A stretch of DNA of 20,840 nucleotides from Hofstenia miamia (taxonomy: Eukaryota > Xenacoelomorpha > Acoela > Hofsteniidae), in contig CABFPE010000447.1 of the NCBI GenBank assembly GCA_900660155.1, positions 538,217 to 559,056 of the forward strand, read 5' to 3'. A program made the position numbers and the translations under genes. Positions 1 to 8,960 of the stretch are shown in pieces; the first letter of the stretch is position 1, and each line of letters opens with the position of its first letter. Below the pieces are notes generated by a model, which worked only from the letters and a program-made list of their open reading frames with translations, had not been told where the DNA came from and searched no databases.

Positions 1-52
1 TATATATATATATATATACATTGAGTGAACTTTAGTTTTTGCATTTAGGCAC

Positions 53-90
<38 letters not shown>
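1..90. repeat. TA microsatellite, two tracts
   Basis: Two (TA)n tracts, at about 1-18 and 55-88, are separated by a short spacer. The word tgcatttagg occurs in the spacer and again just after the second tract, so the block looks like a small duplicated unit around the microsatellite. A short open frame across the tract encodes only a YI repeat and is not a gene. Confidence 0.9.
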
Positions 91-92
<2 letters not shown>

Positions 93-331
93 TTATTGCA
101 TTTAGGTTCTGTCTTTTCGTTATTATTTTATCATTTTTATTATTGCAATAAAAGAAATGAGCTATATACTTTTGGTTTTCTACTTGATTCTTATGTATAC
201 TATTTATGCAATAGATCTTAAGATCTACATTTACTAGGTTTTCTACTTGTTTTATATGAATACTCATTATAATAGTGTTTATGCGACGCTTCACAAAATT
301 TATTGTCTGATTTTTCTGGGAAAGTATGATA

Positions 332-457
332 TATTTGAGGAAACGATTATTTAAAAATTTTATTATAACACTATTGTTCTATTAATTAATTTTGTATTTG
401 AGGAAACGATTATTTAAAAATTTTATTATAACACTATTGTTCTATTAATTAATTTTG
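332..457. repeat. Perfect 63-bp tandem duplication A
   Basis: Bases 332-394 are repeated exactly at 395-457. The unit starts tatttgaggaaacg and ends taattaattttg. This is one of a series of duplications with the same 63-bp offset in the first 2.1 kb, which points to an assembly artefact rather than biology. Confidence 0.95.
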
Positions 458-583
458 ACATACATTATATCAATTTCAGTTAAAAGTATAAACCCAAAAT
501 CAAATTAATGGAATAATCGCTGTCACATTTGTAGAAGAAAATGTTACATTTTTTCGATATTTTCGCAAGAAAGAGTGTGATTC

Positions 584-713
584 AAATTATATATAAGTTG
601 GAGTAATTTTATTGTGAAAAATCAATAGCTAATTAATGTAATGCTTAAATTATATATAAGTTGGAGTAATTTTATTGTGAAAAATCAATAGCTAATTAAT
701 GTAATGCTTAAAT
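584..713. repeat. Perfect 63-bp tandem duplication B
   Basis: Bases 584-646 are repeated at 647-709, and identity continues four bases further. The unit starts aaattatatataagttgg. The offset is again exactly 63 although the sequence is unrelated to duplication A. Confidence 0.95.
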
Positions 714-729
714 AATTGTTATAAGCACG

Positions 730-820
730 AATCGAGTAAATCGTTGTGACGTTAAGCATCGACACGATTAATATGAAATTTATCGATTTATTAATCGAGT
801 AAATCGTTGTGACGTTAAGC
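730..820. repeat. 28-bp direct repeat at 63-bp offset
   Basis: The 28-bp word at 730-757 (aatcgagtaaatcg...gttaagc) recurs at 793-820, also 63 bp apart. Unlike its neighbours, only the first 28 bases match. It may be a partial form of the same artefact or a genuine short repeat. Confidence 0.85.
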
Positions 821-1410
821 TAACCTCTAATATAAGGTAAGTTTACTTATGCATCATTCCAATGAAGCTGTCTATCTTTCTCTCCACTCAATGGTTGATA
901 ACTTTGAAAAAATGCAACATGTTGTCCAGAAACATGATACTAACAATGCTATTTACTGAAATGAATTCGTTAATCTTAATGTAATCTTGTCGAAAATAGT
1001 TTCCAATAAATTTGGCTCTCGCGTTGTTAAAAGAAGAGAATTGGAATGTTTTCTTATTACTGAAACCTCTCCACAGATAAATTCAAGGGGTCGTTTCTTT
1101 GGAATTGGGATGCCAAGATCAGAGTCATTGAGAGAGGGATAAGTGCTCCAAAACGAATTGGGCCCCGACGGACATAAAAGCATCAGGGTTGGCTTTTTAA
1201 CAGGCATCATATATTTTTAATTGTTAAAATCGTTAAAAAACGTTAAAAAAAGCGTTAGAAATACAAAAATTTTATTGAAAATTGTATCCCTAGTAACACA
1301 AAGTTGTCTTTTGGACGTCCTTAAGTGGAACATTTATAGACGTCAATATCTGTCCTCATAATGGACACAAAACGACATGATTTGCTAATAAATAAAATGT
1401 TATTAATGAT

Positions 1411-1536
1411 TTGCCACAAACTTTTTGTATGAAGTTATTTAATTGTGATATCTTTCACAGGATATGATTTTTGTTGCCACAAACTTTTTGTATGAAGTTA
1501 TTTAATTGTGATATCTTTCACAGGATATGATTTTTG
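1411..1536. repeat. Perfect 63-bp tandem duplication C
   Basis: Bases 1411-1473 (ttgccacaaacttt...) are repeated exactly at 1474-1536, inside the nested transposon next to its left arm. A short plus-strand open frame here is a by-product. Confidence 0.95.
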
Positions 1537-1977
1537 CATTAATATCTTTTATAAAGAAGTCTCTTATAATAGAAATTTTGTAAAGGTGCAAAATTTTTCA
1601 TATATATGCTTTTTCATTAATTTCACTAGTATGCATCTATTCACTTTTTATTATTATTTACATTTTAAAATATTGTTGAAGTCAAAATATAAATTTGCAT
1701 AAACCCTTCCAACCTGTTTAAAATATTTGTTTAAAATTAATGCATGTTTATCTTAAAAAGTGGAATAATTTATTCAACCATAAATTTTATTTTCAATATT
1801 ATGTGACATTGTAAAAAAATGATTAAACTTTGTTTAGAAACATTAATATTCTTAAGAAAAATAACAAGGAATAAAAAATTTTCAATGTTTCCAAGAATGA
1901 AATTTGATGTGGCAAAAGTAAAGCTATTAAATACTTCTTTATAAATGATATTAGTGGCATAATTTGTAATTGAAACT

Positions 1978-2103
1978 ACTAGATATTTGATTGTGTTTAA
2001 ATATTCAGAAGTTTAGTAATAACAAACATAGGTTGTAGATACTAGATATTTGATTGTGTTTAAATATTCAGAAGTTTAGTAATAACAAACATAGGTTGTA
2101 GAT
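1978..2103. repeat. Perfect 63-bp tandem duplication D
   Basis: Bases 1978-2040 (actagatatttgattg...) are repeated exactly at 2041-2103, ending right where the inverted right arm of the nested transposon starts. Confidence 0.95.
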
Positions 2104-2226
2104 TTATTTATTAGCAAATCATGTCGTTTTTGAGTCCATTGTGAGGACAGTTATTGACGTATTTTGGGCGACTATAAATGTTGACTTAAGGACGTCCAAA
2201 AGACAAGTTCGTGTTACTAGGGATGA

Positions 2227-3209
2227 TTAAAAAGTAGAAGAACAATCAGCACGAAAGGCTCGCAGAGTAAACGCAAGTTTTGCGGCCTTTTCTGCCCAAG
2301 GCGATTCCGGACATCACTGAGGACATAACCCAGGGTTGAAAATACTCGTTCAATTCCAGCAGATGAAGGCGGTAACATCAAAAAAAATTCAAAGCCAGCT
2401 TCCCAATCTTCTCACCAGGTGATAGTTACGAAAGAACTTGACGACTTCGGTATCTTTAGTAACAATAGTAGATGGTGATAAATCTTTCGCCACCAGATTC
2501 ATTTGATGTGCTGCGCAACCGTAATCTATCATGTTCATCTCGTTTTTAACAATTTTTCGCATTTTGGCCATATTTTCAGCATTATCTGTTATGACAGCAG
2601 CTACTTTCACTCCATACGTTGTCTCAGCATCCTTAATGTGATTCACTGTTATTTCTGCAATGGTTACACTCGTTTGGCTTACAGCGCTTGCTTCAGTTGT
2701 CCCACGATGTAGACTTCATAATACTGAATAGAAGAACCTATATTTGTCCCATTGAATACATTGGACCATCCATCGACACAAAAAGCGACCTCTTTCCCAT
2801 TGAGTTTATTACTGCATTCAACGACTAACTCATTGTGGCAATCATTAAGTATTTTATTTGCCAGATTTCGACGTGTGGAAGGTGGTAGCCCGGATGAAGG
2901 TCTTGGCTAAGCTTCTTGCACTGCACAGAAAGGAATGCTGTTTGCGAAGAAAAACCTTCCAACTTGCATCTGTTGTTCCTTTGTTGTTGTTACCACAAAC
3001 TTTGACATCTTTGCCTGCTTTGCACAAGGCCCTTCTTCATTTGAATGTTCCTCGCCCCGGTGTTTCTCGTGGTACTTCTTCAGTCTTTGAGCATTTCCTG
3101 TCAGAATATGATGATGATGACACGATTTGCACTCAGTCTTGTTTGAGCCCAACTCATTTCTGCGGATGTAGTATTGCCAGATAGGATCCGCTGGACGACT
3201 GCTACTCAT
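2227..3209 (-). pseudogene. hAT transposase, BED finger, frameshifted and internally deleted
   Basis: A transposase for cut-and-paste movement of the surrounding element. The minus-strand start at 3209 opens a BED-type zinc finger: W-Q-Y-Y, then C-K-S-C, then paired histidines in KKYHEKH, all within the first 50 residues. After a frame change, 2710-2880 encodes a stretch with CVDGWSN, which fits the first catalytic aspartate block. Bases 2389-2646 encode VAAVITDNAENM and GCAAHQMNLVAKD, the second aspartate block and the Cys/His motif usual in hAT. About 15 codons later the reading jumps directly to LPPSSAGIERVFST (about 2300-2350), the C-terminal dimerisation motif, so most of the insertion domain is missing. 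A last frameshift near 2280 precedes a tail ending at a TAA (2227-2229). The family usually has 550-700 residues; little more than 300 codons remain. The gene is dead. Confidence 0.85.
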
Positions 3210-3363
3210 TTTTCAATCTCAATCTGAAAAAAAATACAAGCAGTTAAAATCACGTTTTCTATCAAAAGCGTTAAAATGTGTTAAAAATCTCATGTTAAAA
3301 AAGGTTAACCAACACGTTAAAAACAGCGTTAATTAACACAGCGTTTTTAACAGGCCCACGCTA

Positions 3364-4487
3364 AAAAACATTAGTCATAAATAACATGTAGAGAAAGTTA
3401 CTGTTTCATATTGCAAACGCTTAATAGCAAAAGCTATTTTCCAAAAAAGTAGAAACAATGTATTCAATGCATTTACATGCATCTATATAAAAAACATAAT
3501 AATCAAATAACCAGATAGCTCAATTTTAAAAACGGGAACTTTAGAGAGGTAAATTGTTTCACGAGACTAATAAAAATTAACTTTACTAAAAAAAGAGATT
3601 AACTTTAGAAAGGTTAGACTGTATTAGCAATAACTTTTTTATATTTCTTTCAAGCTACTAACGTTTTTTTAATGTTAGAGTTAGGTTGAATCCCCAATAA
3701 AACAAGACTTCTATGCTGCTTAAATATCATAAAAGTTTCTAGTTATTACTAAAATAGCATTTAGTTATCAACTTTTTTATATCTACAGCTTCAAAAGCTG
3801 AAGTAGAAATATATTTCTCATTTTGTCAAAGATCTGTAAATTTACATATAGTTTGATATCTTACCATAAAACTTAACTTTTTTACATGTGCTTTACCGAA
3901 TGTCACTAACAAATGAGAAGTTTCTATTAATCTGTAAATAATTAGAAATTATTGTTACACTAATCGGCCATATTATATATAATTCAATAGATTATACATT
4001 AAGTGTTCAATCATTTTTTCTCATTTGTGATTAGCTTTTGCTGGAATAGAGAACTTGGCAGAAGTCATATACAGTATTAATGGCAGTGGATCTTATTCGA
4101 TTCTATTATGTAATCTAAAACTCTTATCTTTTCTTTGAACTAAGAAAATACAAATGAATTTGGCTATTAATTCTCATGTTGTAACTCCTCTAAATTTTGT
4201 ATTTTTGTCCACTGAAGTGAATTTGAACATTTGCTGTGTGATGCTGCAATTTTTGAATTGTTTATTACAATTTTTTTTGAAAACCTTTCAATAGGAATTT
4301 TCTCTCTTGTTTGTATTTATTTATTTATTAGTTTCAGTTGGCTGAGTACCAATAAACATAATTTTAGTTTTCGATTTATTAAGGCGTTGAAAAAATTGCT
4401 GTTAAAAGTTTGCAATTTTCTCAATGACTTTATAAAGTAATACATTCTGTATAGCCGTGCACTTTAATTAAAAATTCTTATTTTTAG
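3364..4487. other. Gene-free AT-rich stretch, likely MUS81 intron
   Basis: No coding similarity was recognised on either strand. The stretch runs from the hAT element to a 3' splice site (pyrimidine-rich run ending TTTTTAG at 4481-4487). I searched by eye for upstream MUS81 exons encoding the ERKR nuclease motif and did not find them here or further left, so they lie outside the window or are not recognisable. Confidence 0.55.
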
Positions 4488-4937
4488 GACGTCAAGGAAA
4501 CAGCTGTCTATCTCCAAGCTGTTTCAGAATTTTTAAGAAAACATTATTCTTCAAAGACTCTGTACAGCTGTACACTCCAGCAACATTCGCAAATTCACGA
4601 AAATATTTCACCTACTGATATCATTCGCAATGTTTACTTCCTAAAACTCAGCGATGTCAGCATTATTTCTGTGAAAAATAGAAAGGTAACTGTTCAGGAA
4701 CTCTTCAGGAAACAGCTCAGGCAAATCGATGGAGTCACTGACGAAAAATTCATTGAGATTATTAAATCGTATCCAACTTTAAAGGATTTGTTAAGAGCTT
4801 ATGATAATTGCTCATCTCTAAATGAGAAAGAATTGCTCTTAAAAGACGTCCAGTATGGATTAGCCAAAAGAAAAATTGGCGCGGCACTTAGTAAAAGGAT
4901 CTGTATATTGTTCTGCACGGAAGGGCCTCTATTCTAA
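4488..4937 (+). CDS. MUS81: MUS81 structure-specific endonuclease, last coding exon
   Basis: MUS81 is the catalytic subunit of the MUS81-EME nuclease, which cuts branched DNA at stalled forks and recombination intermediates in the nucleus. The exon opens in frame straight after a TTTTTAG acceptor with DVKETAVYLQAVSEFL, matching the family's DIKESAAYL segment behind the nuclease core. A linker follows, then VQELFRKQLRQIDGVTDEKF, which is the first hairpin of the C-terminal tandem helix-hairpin-helix. YPTLKDLLRAYDNC, GAALSKRI and the terminal GPLF before the stop all match the family pattern. The 149 codons are uninterrupted and end where MUS81 proteins normally end, so the exon looks functional. 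Nuclease-domain exons are not in the window. No canonical AATAAA was found immediately downstream; variant signals occur near 5090. Identification is from recognised family motifs, not a search. Confidence 0.9.
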   Translation, partial: DVKETAVYLQAVSEFLRKHYSSKTLYSCTLQQHSQIHENISPTDIIRNVYFLKLSDVSIISVKNRKVTVQELFRKQLRQIDGVTDEKFIEIIKSYPTLKDLLRAYDNCSSLNEKELLLKDVQYGLAKRKIGAALSKRICILFCTEGPLF

Positions 4938-5500
4938 CATATTCATGTGGATCTTAGTAGTGTTTGTAAAGAAATCATTGATATTTATATAAAAGTTATA
5001 AGTATAGATTTATCGAATTCTTTGTTTTTGTCTAACATTCTTATTTCGTTTACTATTTAAAGAAGAACTTTATTAATATATAAATAATAGTTAACACGTT
5101 TTTATTAAAATTTCACACTTTAAGTTGTATTGAATTATAGACATGTGTCATTTCCACCCAAACACCAATATTTAATGAATGATTCATACATCATAAACCA
5201 GAGCCTATGTTTAACATTTGTGTATGTTGATAATCCATTTAAATTCTATTTTTTGCATAAAGCTTTGGAAGGAAGAGCGTTTTTTCAAATGGTTCTCAAG
5301 GAATAAGCATAATTCTAGTTTTAAGTATTCATTTACTTGATTAACATTAAAAAGTCCAATTTTTTACCCTTTTAGACAAAACATAAAATATAGTCAAAAA
5401 GCGTTATTTTTGTTGTAAGTACTCACACAAAAATATTTAACATGCAAAATTGTTTTATGCTTATCTTTAACAACAAAACGTTATTGGTGCTAAAAACAAA
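4938..5500. other. MUS81 3' flank, no gene seen
   Basis: AT-rich DNA with no credible ORF or repeat. It probably contains the MUS81 3' untranslated region and the intergenic space before the promoter-like block. Confidence 0.5.
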
Positions 5501-5614
5501 TTATAAAGAGGTGCAGTTCTCAAAGTCATTCTGACATTGAAACCATGAATCACAACAAATTTGTAGAACATTACCAGCAGAAAGTGTTTGACATCCGCAG
5601 CACGTTATCTTCAT
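5501..5614 (-). CDS. Small Cys-rich ORF, unidentified
   Basis: A 37-residue minus-strand ORF starts at ATG 5614-5612, in the context acaagATGA, and stops at TAA 5503-5501. It has seven cysteines, at positions 5, 6, 8, 20, 21, 27 and 34, including CCGC and CC pairs, and no signal peptide. It lies 60-90 bp downstream, on its own strand, of a CCAAT box and a palindromic CRE, a spacing expected for a 5' exon. It could be a complete micropeptide, a first exon (there is a GGTAATG donor-like word at codon 14-15), or chance. The complementary strand also has a 48-codon ORF (5545-5691). Not recognised. Confidence 0.25.
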   Translation of the reverse strand: MKITCCGCQTLSAGNVLQICCDSWFQCQNDFENCTSL

Positions 5615-5672
5615 CTTGTTTGACGACAACAGTAGTTAAGAAGGACGAGGGGAAAACACGCAACTTTTCTTC

Positions 5673-5699
5673 TGATTGGTCAACTGCATAGTGACGTCA
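5673..5699 (-). promoter_or_regulatory. CRE plus CCAAT promoter-like block
   Basis: The perfect 8-bp palindrome TGACGTCA (5692-5699) is the canonical CREB/ATF site. On the minus strand it is followed 12 bp later by CCAATCAG (reverse complement of ctgattgg at 5672-5679), a canonical NF-Y box. The surrounding hundred bases are less AT-rich than the neighbourhood. The order CRE, CCAAT, then a minus-strand ATG fits a promoter firing leftwards toward the MUS81 3' end. Function is inferred. Confidence 0.4.
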
Positions 5700-5811
5700 C
5701 ATACTTGACATTTTTAAGATTATCACTAATGGATTTTTTGACATTTTTAACATTACTGCTAATAGATTTTCAAGTAGGCATTTTAATTAGTGATTCATGA
5801 CATTTTACAGA

Positions 5812-5880
5812 CCAATTTAGTTTGCAATGATTCATATACATGTTGAGGCCAATTTAGTTTACAATGATTCATATACATGT
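5812..5880. repeat. Imperfect 37-bp tandem repeat
   Basis: ccaatttagtttgcaatgattcatatacatgt at 5812 recurs with one change at 5849, and the flanking spacers differ. A third weaker relative (caatttaatttacattcac) follows near 5890. Confidence 0.8.
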
Positions 5881-5948
5881 CATCGGGGCTCAATTTAATT
5901 TACATTCACAGCATGTTTTGATACAGTGACTAATTTATATGGCTAATT

Positions 5949-6122
5949 TCATTACATATTTTTTGTTAATATACATGGCTATATCACATGTTATGCACAC
6001 TTACATGCATTTGCATACACTGGGTTTTACATCGCATTTGTGATAATGCATTACTGGGTAATTTATACATAAAAATTCCTGATTTGACTATTTACAGTGT
6101 ACATTGTTTAACTCATTTTTCG
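5949..6122. repeat. 174-bp exact direct repeat, copy 1
   Basis: The 174 bases from tcattacatatttt to catttttcg are identical to 6466-6639. This copy ends immediately before the N at 6123. The repeat has no recognised coding content. Confidence 0.95.
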
Positions 6123-6123
6123 N
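6123..6123. other. Single-base assembly gaps (N) here and at 6465 and 18441
   Basis: Each N coincides with an abrupt change of sequence: both ends of the LINE fragment, and the right end of minisatellite array 1. They mark joins rather than ambiguous base calls. Confidence 0.85.
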
Positions 6124-6464
6124 TTCTCTCTAAATGCCTTGACAGGATTGGCGTTACAGATACAGGTCTCAGGTCAGTAACAGACTTCACTTTTGAGCGT
6201 TTCGGAATAGGAACGATTCTGGATAATTTGAATGAATTCGGAAAACACCCTCGTAGCAAACACAAATTGTAAATGTGATACAAAGGCTCAGCTAGGTTGT
6301 GAGCATTCTGTCGAATGAGTCAATATGGAATCTGATCGATTCCTCGCGCAGTTTTCTTTATTCTCCGTAAGCTGTGGTAAACTTCATGAATTTTAAAATC
6401 AGGAGGAATACTGCCATCTACGTAATCACGGACCGGTGCAGCATATGTATCAATATGGAAAACT
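6124..6464 (-). pseudogene. LINE reverse transcriptase fragment between two Ns
   Basis: The minus strand reads continuously across the piece, with one in-frame TGA near 6317 after GIDQIPY. Recognisable blocks are LRRIKKTARGIDQIPY (the finger segment that in non-LTR retrotransposons reads KxxGxDxIP), LIRQNAHNLAEPLYHIYN, CFPNSFKLSRIVPIPK, and SVTDLRPVSVTPILSR (the RPVSVTPxLSK block of RT). The fragment stops at Ns on both sides, so neither catalytic YxDD nor endonuclease is present. Its GC content is clearly higher than its surroundings. It encodes target-primed reverse transcription machinery of a LINE; the clade is not determined. It probably belongs elsewhere in the genome. Confidence 0.85.
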
Positions 6465-6465
6465 N

Positions 6466-6639
6466 TCATTACATATTTTTTGTTAATATACATGGCTATA
6501 TCACATGTTATGCACACTTACATGCATTTGCATACACTGGGTTTTACATCGCATTTGTGATAATGCATTACTGGGTAATTTATACATAAAAATTCCTGAT
6601 TTGACTATTTACAGTGTACATTGTTTAACTCATTTTTCG
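6466..6639. repeat. 174-bp exact direct repeat, copy 2
   Basis: Identical to 5949-6122 and beginning immediately after the N at 6465. The sequence then continues as ordinary flank (ggaactttaaaa). Confidence 0.95.
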
Positions 6640-7014
6640 GGAACTTTAAAAAAGACTACATTTCATTTTCAAAACACATGAGGCTATCACACATTACGTT
6701 TTTGATGACTAGTTTTCCATGAGTTTCAATTGCTTAACCACTATATGTACAATGTTTAACATGTTTTTGGAATCAATACATGTAAAAGGCCACATTTAAT
6801 TTTGATACAAGGTTAATGTGAATTGATTAATTTGTAAATGTTACATGCAAAAGCAACATATTGTTTCAAAGTACACCACTCCTCTCTTAGACCCACATGC
6901 ACACCCATAATTATTCGCTGACTAAGTTTATTATTAGTTTACTTTGGTTATTTATGTGACGTGTGTTTCTACTAATATACTTTCCCGGGTTATACATCAC
7001 TATTTATTCCTATT
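6640..7014. other. Gene-free AT-rich stretch
   Basis: No coding, repeat or RNA signal was recognised. The left boundary of the Polinton-type element should fall somewhere in about 5700-7015, but I could not find its terminal inverted repeat. Confidence 0.4.
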
Positions 7015-7560
7015 ATGCAGTCCTGTCTATATATTCATTGTAAATTGTTGGATAAATTCATTATTTTTCCTTGTTGTGAAATGGTTCCTCTAAAAACTCA
7101 GCCTACAAGCACAATGTCAATTGAAACACTAACAACCGCATCACTTGGCAATCTTTTTGACGAATTATGCACCGCCTCTTCTCAAAGCTACAACCCTTTA
7201 ATGCAAGAGTCAATCACACCACCAACACTCATTAAAGAAAAAAATCATCATTAGCAAAAGAGAAGACGCCCACCAATTAATAATAAAAGTTCTATAACAC
7301 ATGACAACATGGATAACATTTTGCAGTGTTTAAACAATGTCAATTCACAGTGTACCTTTGCAAGCACATGTTTAGCTAGCGATTTACCAAAGAAAGTTTT
7401 GCTTAAAATCACAGATGCGGTACAGCTAAAAGCAAAATTCAGAAGTGTATTAAAAGTTAAACTCAAGAATGCATTCTACAATTTTCTACCCAAACGCTAT
7501 GGAGATGCAATTTGCAAGAATAACAAACACTTGGTAGACAAAAAACTCTTGCAAATATGA
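7015..7560 (+). pseudogene. Small FLPKRY-motif protein of the Polinton-like element, copy 1
   Basis: One reading frame of about 180 codons is broken by a single TAG at 7252-7254. A likely start is ATG 7081, after an upstream AT-rich leader. The N-terminal half is polar and low complexity (Thr, Ser, Gln), then a basic patch KRRRPP follows the stop. The C-terminal half holds the recognisable block LKAKFRSVLKVKLKNAFYNF followed by LPKRYGDAI. The same architecture, KYG-x2-V-K-I-x-L then FFLPKHY, occurs in the minus-strand gene at 8961-9776, so the two are homologues. I recall proteins with a KFG...FLPKRY block as common uncharacterised products in invertebrate genomes. The molecular role is unknown; a nucleic-acid-binding accessory protein of the element is a guess. 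Confidence 0.5.
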
Positions 7561-7872
7561 TTTAGATTTATGCAAGGTGAAGGAAAGTGTATCATATTAC
7601 AATTTTGTAAATAATTAACTTTTTGAAAAGAATAAACACCATTTTTTATTTGTTTTTCCATTCTTTCTACATGTAGCAAATAATTATCACAAGCTTGAAT
7701 CATTATAGATTTTTAAAAAAGAGAAATAACATTTTCTGTATAATTCATTGTATAAATTACATGCTTTTGGGAATTAATAGTATACATTCAAGTGTTAATG
7801 TATTTGAAAAATATTTTCCTTTATATAGCTAATAAATAAATAATGGTTTTAAAAAAAGTAGTAAAAAATAAA

Positions 7873-8341
7873 TCACTCACTCTGTATTTCACTTTGTGAT
7901 AGAGACCTTACAATGAATTTCTTAAATTTATATTTCCTAGTAATATCAAATATACCACGAGTCTTTATTTGACGTACAAATCTGTAATAGTCTTTTATAC
8001 AACTGATAGATTTCCCCATGTTCTGCGAGTACTGATATCCAAAGTTCAATAAATTTTCCACCAGTTGTGAGATTATTTGGCTAAGAAATTCATAGTTCAT
8101 AGCATCACATCCCCAAAACACTGTGTTCCCTCATGTTGATAAATTTAGTGTGGCAATAAATTGAAGCATTTGTTCACTTGTGAGATTGCCTTCTGTAAAT
8201 GCAATATGATGGAAGTTCCATTCATACCACTTAAAACTTTTTCATATATGAGATGGGAAAGAGTAAAACATTGCCTTTGAGTGGTGTACCATAAGAATGT
8301 AAAGTTTTTCTTGATTAAAATCAACACTTCCTTGATATAGT
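7873..8341 (-). pseudogene. Unidentified minus-strand ORF pair, possibly Polinton cargo
   Basis: Two minus-strand open segments, 8341-8145 and 8121-7873, lie end to end with a frame change and a stop between them, as in one damaged gene. The first contains YEKVLSGMNGTSIILHLQKA. The second contains EFLSQIISQLVENLLNFGYQ, then CIKDYYRFVRQIKTRGIFD, and ends SQSEIQSE. The composition is protein-like (regular amphipathic spacing, few homopolymers) compared with other shadows nearby. No family was recognised. It lies between the two FLPK(R/H)Y genes on the same strand as the second, so it may be a further gene of the same element. Confidence 0.3.
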
Positions 8342-8960
8342 AAACAATATTGAAGGGATTCCCTCACACTTCAAATAATACATGCTTGCTTTTCATGGCT
8401 TTGAACAATGAAAAATGGGTAAACTGCACAGCTAGAAAGCTTACAAGTGTATGAATACAACTTGTTTTATAATTAAATACTTGATTAACATATCTACAGT
8501 TGTGAAATAGTAAATAAAATTTCTTTTGCAAAAAATTTACAATTATAAGGGCTATTTACTTTATGAATATGAGCTTAATTTGATCATTCACATTTGGTCA
8601 AACAATGTCAAGTTATTACAAATATTTATTTGTCTTGATTTTTTAATTATTTTTATCAAGTTTTAAATTTATTAGAAATTCAGTTTTAATTGATAAAAAA
8701 TTTTATTTAATTCAAATATCATTTTTATATTTGAAAAAAAACCCATGTGAAACGCCACTCTACTTTCTTTTGTTCTATATTTAAAGGTAAGTTCCTTTGT
8801 TTTGTATTGTTAAAAAATACCTTTATATCTTTTAAAATTTTTAAACACTAGGAATTTACTGAATGTTTCTTAAATTGCGTTTTTTGTTTCACTAGCAAGT
8901 ACTAATTTTTTAACAATTGAAATAAAAATCAGTGGTACATATATATTTATTCTAAATAAA
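8342..8960. other. Gene-free AT-rich stretch
   Basis: Very AT-rich, with poly-A and poly-T runs. No ORF worth calling, and no repeat structure was recognised. Confidence 0.45.

Larger units (their letters stand above)
1286..2224. mobile_element. Nested non-autonomous DNA transposon with about 115-bp TIRs
   Basis: An arm at 1286-1396 (atccctagtaacac...) is repeated in inverted orientation at 2104-2224 with high but imperfect identity. Both arms include ttggacgtccttaag, whose core GGACGTCC is palindromic. The termini begin CCCTAG and are flanked on both sides by AT, so the target duplication may be a 2-bp AT. The roughly 700-bp interior has no credible ORF. It contains two exact 63-bp duplications, so its true length may be 126 bp shorter. 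The insertion sits 2 bp beyond the hAT transposase stop codon. Superfamily is uncertain: CCCTAG recalls piggyBac ends, but the TTAA target is absent; an AT duplication would fit another superfamily. Confidence 0.75.
1184..3363 (-). mobile_element. Decayed hAT transposon
   Basis: The ends are supported by three things seen in the sequence. The left end starts CAGGGTTGGCTTTTTAAC at 1184. The right end, read on the minus strand from 3363, starts TAGCGTGGGCCTGTTAAA, and about 14 of the first 18 positions agree. The flanks AAAAGCAT (1176-1183) and AAAAACAT (3364-3371) form an 8-bp target duplication with one mismatch, the length typical of hAT. Subterminal regions at both ends carry repeated GTTAAAAA/CGTTAAAA words. 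Inside lies a minus-strand transposase with a BED finger and a C-terminal dimerisation motif. The element is inflated by a nested insertion at 1286-2224. It lies upstream of the MUS81 last exon, in opposite orientation, probably in a host intron. Stops and frameshifts make it non-autonomous. Confidence 0.82.

Noticed and set aside
953..1210. 85-codon minus-strand frame with FWSTYPSL and a later VFS-like word, suggesting a hAT C-terminus
   Set aside because: The true hAT C-terminal motif ERVFST lies at about 2300-2330, and the element boundary falls at 1184, inside this frame, so most of it is outside the hAT. The resemblance is weak.
1286..2224. Long inverted repeat as a hairpin RNA gene
   Set aside because: The arms start at transposon-like termini flanked by AT on both sides and are 700 bp apart, which fits a DNA transposon better.
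2858..3184. 108-codon plus-strand frame
   Set aside because: It is antisense to the BED finger part of the hAT transposase, which has recognisable motifs; this frame has none.
5545..5691. 48-codon plus-strand ORF starting MNHNKFVEHYQQ
   Set aside because: No family match and no promoter signal on its own strand. It overlaps the minus-strand ORF that has CRE and CCAAT boxes upstream. Kept only as an alternative.
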